Source of the DNA: Flavobacterium sp.
GTDB lineage: Bacteria; Bacteroidota; Bacteroidia; Flavobacteriales; Flavobacteriaceae
Reading direction: 5' to 3'
Assembly: GCA_023253295.1 (NCBI GenBank)
Contig: JALRGZ010000022.1
Coordinates: 1 to 24,333, forward strand
Length of the DNA stretch: 24,333 bases
Shown here piece by piece: positions 1-6,407 of the stretch (the first letter of the stretch is position 1; every line of letters starts with the position of its first letter). The position numbers were made by a program, and so were the translations under genes. The notes under the pieces are model-generated. The model was not told the DNA's origin. It saw nothing but the letters and a program-made list of their open reading frames with translations, and ran no database searches.

Positions 1-20
1 CCCCAAAACCCCAAAACCCC
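1..20. repeat. Hypotrich ciliate telomere (C4A4 repeat)
   Basis: The window opens with exactly C4A4C4A4C4, 20 bases, and then unique sequence. This is the known double-stranded telomere of macronuclear minichromosomes in Oxytricha and Stylonychia; Euplotes uses the same repeat but a 28-bp duplex. No bacterial telomere of this sequence is known to me. Its position at base 1 implies a natural chromosome end, or a read that reached one. It marks the adjoining sequence as eukaryotic. Confidence 0.9.
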
Positions 21-629
21 GTGATTTTAATTAAATAATTTAAAATAGAGATACATTATGTTGTAATAGTTTTCATTGGTGCTAGCCACTGTGCTTTTGC
101 CAGCCACTGTGTATTGGACATACTCACTAGTGAATTTGATAACAGTATAAGTCACAAAGTAAACTGCTTTAAAGTTGAGGCAATAATTGTTAACATTAGT
201 CTCGGTGCCTTTGTCAGTAGTAATGCTATAAACAGTTGCATTATACTACTACAACTACTCGTAATTAAATGTTGGCTTGGTTGAGAGGTTGGTATCAGTG
301 TACGCGATGTTCACTCTGGTTGAATTGTTGACTTCAATAGTACATTTTGAACGACTGTTACAAGGTACCTAATTCATTGACAATTGCAGTAGTAGTGTAA
401 TGTCAGCTGGGTCTTTAAGTAACATTTCATATTAGAGGGCTGAAGATGAAGAAAATGCATTGAGAATAGCAACGGGGTAGTTCATAGAGACTGAAAGTTT
501 ACTACTTGAATTGTTACAAGTTGGGTAAATTAGGGGTTTAAGTTAGCAGAGATTTCTATTGCAAAGTATACCAGATTGTTAAAAGTTTGTTGATAGTGTT
601 TATATGAGTATCAAGATTATGGGAGTCAT
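21..629 (-). CDS. Ciliate nuclear ORF (UAA/UAG = Gln), probable secreted protein, unidentified
   Basis: Read from the ATG at 627-629 towards the telomere, this frame contains no TGA. It does contain several TAA codons (600, 579, 543, 432) and TAG codons (369, 255, 249, 246), where numbers give the lowest base of each codon. The other two minus frames each hold six or more TGA triplets. With the ciliate code (TAA/TAG = Gln) it gives about 200 sensible residues, including EQLQQYNATVYS around 225-260. The N-terminus MTPIILILIQ is short and hydrophobic like a signal peptide. There are many Cys residues and N-glycosylation sequons (NSS, NST, NAT), suggesting a secreted or surface protein. Internal TAA and TAG exclude the Euplotes code. 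I recognise no family. The frame runs into the telomere without TGA, so the true 3' end may involve an intron or an error. The start may also be upstream and lost at the junction. Confidence 0.6.
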
Positions 630-3233
630 TAGTATGGTATCATTTGCTTTGTTGGTCACTCCATTTAAATCTTTGTAACGAATACGTCCAAGTCCTTTTC
701 CTGGTTGCTCTGCCGCAAGATCAACCTCATCCTGAGTCTTAAATAATCCATCAGCCACATAACCATACATAGAATTAATAGGACGTCCCAAAATATTATC
801 ATCCAACCCATTTCCTCCGTAATTATTTTTTACTTCATCAGGCAATTGAGTGATTTTATTTTTGTTAGTTGATACATTTGCTGTAATATCATATTTCAAT
901 CCAAAAGAAGTCTCATCATGATATCCTAGTGTAAATTCCCATCCTTGATTTTCCATAGAAGCACCGTTTACCCAACGATTACCACCTTCACCAATTACTC
1001 CTAAATAAGGTGGTAAAACCAAGATATCTTTAGTTTTTTTGATATAATAATCAACCGAACCATTCCATTTTTGGTTAAACAAACCAAAATCTAAACCGAT
1101 ATTGGTTTGAGTAGTAGTTTCCCATTTTAAGTTATCATTGCCGGTTTGAGTAGCAATGAAGCCAGATGGCAATAAACCATTACCGTTTCCTGCAATATCA
1201 TAGGCCGTTCCAAATGAAGTTGCCCATGTTGGACTTCCACCAGCATAACTGGCTAAATATAATGAGTAAATAGCCGTATTACTAATCTCCTGATTACCGG
1301 TTTGTCCCCATCCGGCTCTTAATTTTAAATCAGAAAAGACAGGAGCTTTTTCTTTAATAAAATTTTCGTTACTAATTCTCCAACCTGCAGATACAGCCGG
1401 AAAAACTCCAAATTGATTGTTTTTTCCAAAACGGGAAGAACCATCACGACGAATAGTAGCAGAAAGCAAATAACGCTTGTCAAATTCATAATCGGCTTTT
1501 CCAAAATATGAAAGCAAAGTATATGAAGTTGACGTTCCACTTGTAAAAGATTCTCCTGTACCTGCATCTGGGTACATATAATCAGGTGTTTCAATTAAAA
1601 AGTCGTTTTTACGTAAAGTGGTATTATCAAATACTTCTTTATACATTTCGGTACCTGCTATTAAATTCAATGTATTTTTTCCAAAATTTAAATTGTAAGT
1701 AGCTGTATTAGTCCATGTCCATTTATCGCTTACTGACTGATCAATAGTAACTGATGTCTGATCATTTTGTAAATAACCGGATTGATAACTTCTTTGAAGA
1801 TTTCTCTTTTTATAAAATCCGTAATCGATACCAAAACTTGATTTAATATGTAAATTTTTAACCAATTCTAAATCGGCATACATATTTCCAAAAAGACGTA
1901 AATAATCATATTTATTATCTTTATTATATTCTAAAAGTCGAACAGGATTTTGTCTGTCATTCATACCTCCTACAGGTCCTCCCCATCCTATCCCATCAAC
2001 AGTATGGATAGGTATAATTGGTAAAGCTCTCAATACAGGATCTAAAACTCCCGGATCAGTCACTTCATTAGTGCGGTTCAAAGTAAAATTTTCTCCAATA
2101 ACTAATTTGTCTCCAAAATATTTATATGAACTATTCATTCTGGCTGAAATTCTCTCAAAATCAGTAGTTTTAACTACTCCTTTATTACCATAATATCCTA
2201 AAGAAAAAACATAATTTCCTTTATCTGAGGCATTGGAGACCGATAAATCATAAGAATTTGCAACTCCTTTTTGTGAAATCGCATCATACCAATCCGTATT
2301 AGATGATTTCAAAGTTTGATTTGTATCTAAATATTCCGGAACCAATACTTTGTTTAATTGTGGTTTATTATCAACTACTGACCAATCAAATTGGTAGCGT
2401 AAATTATTGTTATTAGGATTTAAACCATCATTGATATTTGCCTGCCAAAGTGCTTTTCCAAATTGCTCTGTATTCATTACGCTTAATTTTCTGGCGTAAT
2501 CAGAGAAAGAAGCATACGAACTGAAATTAATTCTCATTTTACCTGCTTTTCCTTTTTTGGTCGTAATAATAATGACTCCATTAGAAGCTCGTGAACCATA
2601 AATACTGGCAGAAGAAGCATCTTTTAGCACCTGAATGGATTCAATATCATTTGGATTTAATTCATGCATTCCTGATTTTGTTGGCATTCCATCAATTACA
2701 TACAAAGGATCCGTATTGTTCAAAGTACCTACACCACGAATCACAATTTTAGTGTTTCCTCCACTAGGCGAACCATCTGAAGAAATTTTCACACCCGCAA
2801 CCCTACCTTGTAAAGCTTTTATAGGATTAGGTTCTGTTTGTTTCATTAAATCCTTCATGTCTACAACAGCTACTGCTCCTGTGATATCACTTTTCTTTTG
2901 TGCAGAATATCCAGTTACAACAACTTCATTCAGTTTATTGTCGTCAACAGTCAAAGTGATATTAAAAGTTTTTTGATCTTTAACTATAATCCATTGAGAA
3001 GCATAGCCCATAAAAGAAACTACTAGAGTAGCATCAGGATTTACTTTTGACAATGAAAATGCTCCATCAAAATCAGTGGTTGTACTTATGGACGTTCCTG
3101 AAATAAGTACAGTGGCTCCTGGTAACGGCATTCCATCATCTGATGAGAATACCCTCCCTTTAATTCCTCCCTCCTGAGCGTTCATAATCATTGGAAGAAA
3201 GAGAAACAGAAAAAACAAAATTCTACTTTTCAT
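600..3233 (-). CDS. SusC/RagA-type TonB-dependent outer-membrane transporter, 3'-truncated
   Basis: Outer-membrane beta-barrel expected to import fructo-oligosaccharides with a SusD partner. Residues 1-19 are a signal peptide (ending NAQ). A carboxypeptidase-regulatory-like domain spans roughly 23-100 (GxVxSSxDGMPLPGATV). The plug domain spans about 103-229, with the SusC signatures NEVVVTGY, DPLYVIDGMP, IESIQVLKDASSASIYGSRA and NGVIIITTKKGK. Barrel strands follow. Family members are about 1,000-1,050 residues. Here the bacterial sequence ends near residue 858 at YKDLNG. The last residues and the TAA at 600-602 come from the fused ciliate DNA, so roughly the last 150-200 barrel residues and the C-terminal aromatic residue are missing. 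The start lies 3 bases after the GH32 stop codon, indicating co-transcription and probably coupled translation. The downstream susD expected here is not present. Confidence 0.9.
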   Translation of the reverse strand: MKSRILFFLFLFLPMIMNAQEGGIKGRVFSSDDGMPLPGATVLISGTSISTTTDFDGAFSLSKVNPDATLVVSFMGYASQWIIVKDQKTFNITLTVDDNKLNEVVVTGYSAQKKSDITGAVAVVDMKDLMKQTEPNPIKALQGRVAGVKISSDGSPSGGNTKIVIRGVGTLNNTDPLYVIDGMPTKSGMHELNPNDIESIQVLKDASSASIYGSRASNGVIIITTKKGKAGKMRINFSSYASFSDYARKLSVMNTEQFGKALWQANINDGLNPNNNNLRYQFDWSVVDNKPQLNKVLVPEYLDTNQTLKSSNTDWYDAISQKGVANSYDLSVSNASDKGNYVFSLGYYGNKGVVKTTDFERISARMNSSYKYFGDKLVIGENFTLNRTNEVTDPGVLDPVLRALPIIPIHTVDGIGWGGPVGGMNDRQNPVRLLEYNKDNKYDYLRLFGNMYADLELVKNLHIKSSFGIDYGFYKKRNLQRSYQSGYLQNDQTSVTIDQSVSDKWTWTNTATYNLNFGKNTLNLIAGTEMYKEVFDNTTLRKNDFLIETPDYMYPDAGTGESFTSGTSTSYTLLSYFGKADYEFDKRYLLSATIRRDGSSRFGKNNQFGVFPAVSAGWRISNENFIKEKAPVFSDLKLRAGWGQTGNQEISNTAIYSLYLASYAGGSPTWATSFGTAYDIAGNGNGLLPSGFIATQTGNDNLKWETTTQTNIGLDFGLFNQKWNGSVDYYIKKTKDILVLPPYLGVIGEGGNRWVNGASMENQGWEFTLGYHDETSFGLKYDITANVSTNKNKITQLPDEVKNNYGGNGLDDNILGRPINSMYGYVADGLFKTQDEVDLAAEQPGKGLGRIRYKDLNGVTNKANDTILMTPIILILI
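627..662. other. Probable ciliate/bacterium chimeric junction
   Basis: On the minus strand the SusC-like protein is normal up to the motif YKDLNG, whose last codon is 660-662. In this family that motif is usually followed by a D-G-x-I-x-x-x-D segment. Here it is followed by VTNKANDTILM and then by a sequence that only makes sense as a ciliate ORF from the ATG at 627-629. The exact join cannot be fixed by eye because both sides are AT-rich and stay in the same reading frame. No inverted repeat, insertion-sequence end or attachment-site duplication is visible at the join. That favours a library or assembly artefact over a biological recombination, though it does not prove it. Confidence 0.75.
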
Positions 3234-3236
3234 ACA

Positions 3237-4862
3237 TTAATTTTTTTGGTTAGTTTTTAGTTGGTTTATTAAAATAGTACTCAAATCAATTCCTTCTTTC
3301 GAAGATGCTGTTAGAGTATTAAAAGGTTTATTGGTAAAAAATATTTCCGTCATTACTTTTTCACCATTATTATAAAATAATTCGATAGATGTTTTATCTA
3401 AAATAATTTTAAAGTTTGCACTTGTTTGGATTTCGTCTAAGTTTACTTTACTAATTGAGGAAGCAAACTTTTCAGAAAAATCAATTTTACCAGACTTAGA
3501 ACGGTCAATAAAAAGATAGTTATTAATAGTATTAATTCCAAAAGTCAGACTTTCTCCAATTGCATTAGAAAGTGTAAAATGATAGCCGTCTTTTTTAATA
3601 TTTTCCAAATTGAATTCAATAACAGCTTGAGTCAAATCAATTTCTTTAGGTTGCACTATAACTACTTTTTCTTTATCAATTAAGTTCTTCTTTTTAATTG
3701 TTTTTGAAATATAGTTATTGAGTTCTTTGACAGGATTACTTACTAAATAATAGCCATTCGCTTTATTAATTAACCGAATTTCACGGGCAATAGTTGTACT
3801 TCCTCTCCAAGTAAATGTGGGGACTTTCTGAGAATAATCCCAATTAGACATCCATCCAATAAATAACTTTCGTCCATCATTACTTGAAATATTGTTCCAT
3901 GTAACACCTGCGTAATTATCTTTACCGTAATCAATCCATACCCCTTGTCCATTTTGAACTTTTTTCGAAAAATTGGAATCTAACACAAAATGAGTTCCGT
4001 CAAAATCTCCAATAAAGTATTGTGTTCCTGAACCTCCATTTGCACCTCCCGGATTTAAACTTTGAATCAAAACCCATTTAGTTTCATTCGAACCTTCTAC
4101 TCTCATTTCAAAAAAATCAGGACATTCCCATACACCTCCATGTGCACCAATATTATTTCCAAAATCAGAAATAAATTCCCATTTTTTTAGATTTTCTGAT
4201 TTATAAAATCGTACTCTGTCCTGTGCTGCTAAAACCATTATCCATTGTTTATGGGTTTCATCCCAAGTGACTTTAGGATCACGAAAATCCCGAATTTCTG
4301 GATTTTTAACTACCGGATTACCCTCATCAAATTTTTGCCAGGTAAAACCATTATCGTTAGAAAAAGCAATATCCTGCTGTTCCACATCAATTCTTCCTTC
4401 TTTTTCTTTATCCATATCATGTAATGTATAAATTGCCACAATAGGAGTCGATTTTCCATTTTTAAAACCCGAAGTATTGTTTGTATCAACAACAGCACTT
4501 CCTGAAAATATATACTTGTTGTTATCAGGATAAATAGCTATTGCTTGTTCTTTCCATTGAATCATGTCTTTACTTGTAGCATGTCCCCAGTGCATGGGAC
4601 CCCAAATATTCCCATCAGGATAATATTGATAATACAAATGATAGGTTCCGTCTAAGAAAAACATTCCGTTTGGATCATTCATCCATCCTTTTTGAGGAGT
4701 GAAATGAAAATTAGGTCGGTACATTATTTCTTCTTCAGTAATTGTCTTATCAATTAACTTTTGCGCTATACCTGATGAATTTTTACAACTTCCTAAAGTC
4801 AGAATTAGAGAACTACAAAATATCAGCAGTCGATGTTTCTTTAATTTCATTTTTGTTGACAT
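3237..4862 (-). CDS. GH32 beta-fructosidase lipoprotein (levanase/inulinase/sucrose hydrolase type)
   Basis: Hydrolyses beta-fructosyl linkages in levan, inulin or sucrose. All three GH32 catalytic motifs are present: WMNDPNG (nucleophile Asp63), RDP (Asp195, transition-state stabiliser) and WECPDF (Glu246, acid/base). The N-terminal five-bladed propeller covers roughly 48-370, followed by the C-terminal beta-sandwich. The N-terminus is a signal peptide ending LGSC (Cys26), an acceptable lipobox, so the enzyme is probably anchored on the periplasmic or outer surface. The length of 541 residues is normal. The start at 4862 overlaps the MFS gene by 50 bases; an in-frame ATG four codons later (4850) is an equally good start. 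Exo- versus endo-action and levan versus inulin preference cannot be told from the sequence. Confidence 0.95.
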   Translation of the reverse strand: MSTKMKLKKHRLLIFCSSLILTLGSCKNSSGIAQKLIDKTITEEEIMYRPNFHFTPQKGWMNDPNGMFFLDGTYHLYYQYYPDGNIWGPMHWGHATSKDMIQWKEQAIAIYPDNNKYIFSGSAVVDTNNTSGFKNGKSTPIVAIYTLHDMDKEKEGRIDVEQQDIAFSNDNGFTWQKFDEGNPVVKNPEIRDFRDPKVTWDETHKQWIMVLAAQDRVRFYKSENLKKWEFISDFGNNIGAHGGVWECPDFFEMRVEGSNETKWVLIQSLNPGGANGGSGTQYFIGDFDGTHFVLDSNFSKKVQNGQGVWIDYGKDNYAGVTWNNISSNDGRKLFIGWMSNWDYSQKVPTFTWRGSTTIAREIRLINKANGYYLVSNPVKELNNYISKTIKKKNLIDKEKVVIVQPKEIDLTQAVIEFNLENIKKDGYHFTLSNAIGESLTFGINTINNYLFIDRSKSGKIDFSEKFASSISKVNLDEIQTSANFKIILDKTSIELFYNNGEKVMTEIFFTNKPFNTLTASSKEGIDLSTILINQLKTNQKN

Positions 4863-6177
4863 TTTTATTAGTTAAATTTTCACTTAATGTTTCTAAAGTG
4901 ATCCCTTTTGTTTCAGGCATTAAAAACATGACAAACAATAATTGTAAAACCATCATTAGGGTAAATATTAAAAATACTATTGATGGACCAATCTTAGAAA
5001 ACAACATTGGTATTAATGATGGAATTATTGCTGCTAAAATCCAGTGAACAGAACTTCCAAAAGCCTGTCCGGAAGCGCGTATATGATTTGGAAAAATTTC
5101 TGAGATAAATACCCATATCACCGCTCCCTGACCAATAGCATGAGAAGCTATAAACAAAAAAAGAAAAACAGGTACCGACAAACCTCCCCAATTGAAATAA
5201 AAAGCTGCAGAAACCAATCCTAATGAAATAATATAGCCTACAGAACCAATATACATTAATACCTTTCTCCCTAATTTATCAATTAACGAAACACCAACCA
5301 AAGTAAAAACAAGGTTTGTAATTCCGATTCCTATGCTACTCAATAAGGCGGTGCTTTGACCTAATCCTGCTTCTTCAAAAATTCTTGGGGCATAGTACAA
5401 TAATGCATTAATACCGGATAATTGATTAAAAAAAGCAATACAAAACGCCAGAATAAGTGGGAATCGGTATTTCTTAAGAAAAATATTTTCGTTAGCTACC
5501 GTGTTATCCATTTCATCCTTTATTTCTAACATGAGTTTTTCAGGGTCCTGATCTGGATTGATTTTATGAATCACTTTTATTGCTTCATTGTTTCTGAATT
5601 TAGTCAGTAACCAACGTGGACTCTTGGGAATTGTAAATGCAATTATAGTATAAATAGCAGCAGGAAATGCTTCTATTCCAATCATCCAACGCCAGGCATT
5701 CTCCCCAATATCATTTAATAGGTAGTTTGACAAAAAGGCCATTAAAATTCCAAATACAATATTAAATTGATAAAGTCCTACCAGCTTACCTCTATCCTTA
5801 GCAGGCGCAATTTCTGATATATAAGCTGGTGCTGCTATAGTTGAAGCCCCTACACCTAAGCCTCCTATAAATCTAAAAAACGCGAAAGTCCAAGCATCAT
5901 TTGCTAATCCAGAACCAATGGCTGATATAGTGTAGAAAACCCCAATCCATATTAAGGTATTTTTGCGGCCTATCTTGTTAGTAGGAATACCTCCAAAAAA
6001 AGCACCAATTACTGTACCCCAAAGCGCCATTCCTATCACAACAATACCATGGAACATATCCGAAGAATGCCAAAGTAGCTGTAATTGTTTGTCAGCGCCA
6101 GAAATTACAACGGTATCAAAACCGAAAAGAAAACCTGCCAGTGCAGCAGTAACAGACCAAAGTAGTATCTTATTCAT
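4813..6177 (-). CDS. MFS sugar-porter family permease (probable fructose/sugar uptake)
   Basis: Inner-membrane, 12-helix sugar:proton symporter or facilitator of the XylE/GLUT-like sugar porter family, 454 residues. Family signatures are in order: GFLFGFDTVVISGA in helix 1 (Asp21), the loop 2-3 motif NKIGRKN (68-73), RFIGGLGVGAS (102-112), PKSPRWLL (184-191), the sugar-binding QLSGINALLYYAP in helix 7, DKLGRK, and the terminal PETKG. It is the first gene of the probable operon MFS-GH32-SusC, and its last 50 bases overlap the GH32 reading frame, suggesting coupled translation. Fructose released by the GH32 enzyme is the likely substrate, inferred from the neighbours. The 230 bases upstream carry the candidate regulator-binding repeats. 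The start ATG at 6177 fits the beginning of helix 1. Confidence 0.93.
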   Translation of the reverse strand: MNKILLWSVTAALAGFLFGFDTVVISGADKQLQLLWHSSDMFHGIVVIGMALWGTVIGAFFGGIPTNKIGRKNTLIWIGVFYTISAIGSGLANDAWTFAFFRFIGGLGVGASTIAAPAYISEIAPAKDRGKLVGLYQFNIVFGILMAFLSNYLLNDIGENAWRWMIGIEAFPAAIYTIIAFTIPKSPRWLLTKFRNNEAIKVIHKINPDQDPEKLMLEIKDEMDNTVANENIFLKKYRFPLILAFCIAFFNQLSGINALLYYAPRIFEEAGLGQSTALLSSIGIGITNLVFTLVGVSLIDKLGRKVLMYIGSVGYIISLGLVSAAFYFNWGGLSVPVFLFLFIASHAIGQGAVIWVFISEIFPNHIRASGQAFGSSVHWILAAIIPSLIPMLFSKIGPSIVFLIFTLMMVLQLLFVMFLMPETKGITLETLSENLTNKNVNKNEIKETSTADIL

Positions 6178-6407
6178 TGTACATGTATTAAAAACGTTTT
6201 GCTAAGATATTCGTAAAAAAAGCAATCTATTTTTAATGATGTTACAATTTATTTCTTTAATTAATAACAGTTTGATATTTCAACCCCAAACCCTTTGTTT
6301 TCAAAGGATTTAAAGCTTTATAAACTTATAACGAAATCCTTATAGTTTCAAAATTGTTACTTTAAGTACAAAAATGTTACCTAAAATAAACTTGATTTTA
6401 TAAAATC
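6178..6407 (-). promoter_or_regulatory. Control region of the fructan operon
   Basis: This 230-base non-coding region separates the regulator gene from the operon it probably controls. It contains a direct repeat (listed separately). It also holds a 6-bp perfect hairpin (CCTTTG-TTTT-CAAAGG, 6292-6307), a palindrome TAAAGCTTTA (6311-6320), and a bulged inverted repeat AAACTTATA / TATAGTTT (6322-6330 and 6341-6348). No exact TAnnTTTG box was found on the minus strand. The nearest are CAATTTTG and CATTTTTG, one mismatch each, lying inside the direct repeats. No T-rich intrinsic terminator for the regulator gene is evident. Confidence 0.55.
6349..6380 (-). promoter_or_regulatory. 12-bp direct repeat, candidate AraC-type/HTCS operator
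   Basis: CAAAATTGTTAC (6349-6360) and CAAAAATGTTAC (6369-6380) match at 11 of 12 positions. They repeat with a 20-base period, about two helical turns, so both copies lie on one DNA face. A weaker third copy, TAATGATGTTAC, is at 6234-6245. AraC-family DNA-binding domains such as the one at the C-terminus of the adjacent regulator typically bind direct repeats. The site lies about 170-200 bases before the MFS start. The assignment to this regulator is inference. Confidence 0.4.

Noticed and set aside
1..20. CRISPR or bacterial tandem repeat at the left end
   Set aside because: The repeat is exactly the 20-base hypotrich telomere, placed at the very end and followed by unique sequence; no spacers or further repeat units occur.
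2635..2976. Plus-strand ORF of 113 codons within the first susC gene
   Set aside because: It is the antisense shadow of the conserved plug domain; it has no recognisable protein features and no upstream signals.
4742..5047. Plus-strand ORF of 101 codons across the GH32/MFS overlap
   Set aside because: It lies opposite two well-supported overlapping genes, and its composition is that expected from reverse translation of membrane and signal-peptide sequence.
6292..6307. CCTTTG-TTTT-CAAAGG hairpin as terminator of the HTCS gene
   Set aside because: The stem is only 6 bp, and the minus-strand flank is G-rich with no T run, so intrinsic termination is unlikely. It may be part of the operon control region.
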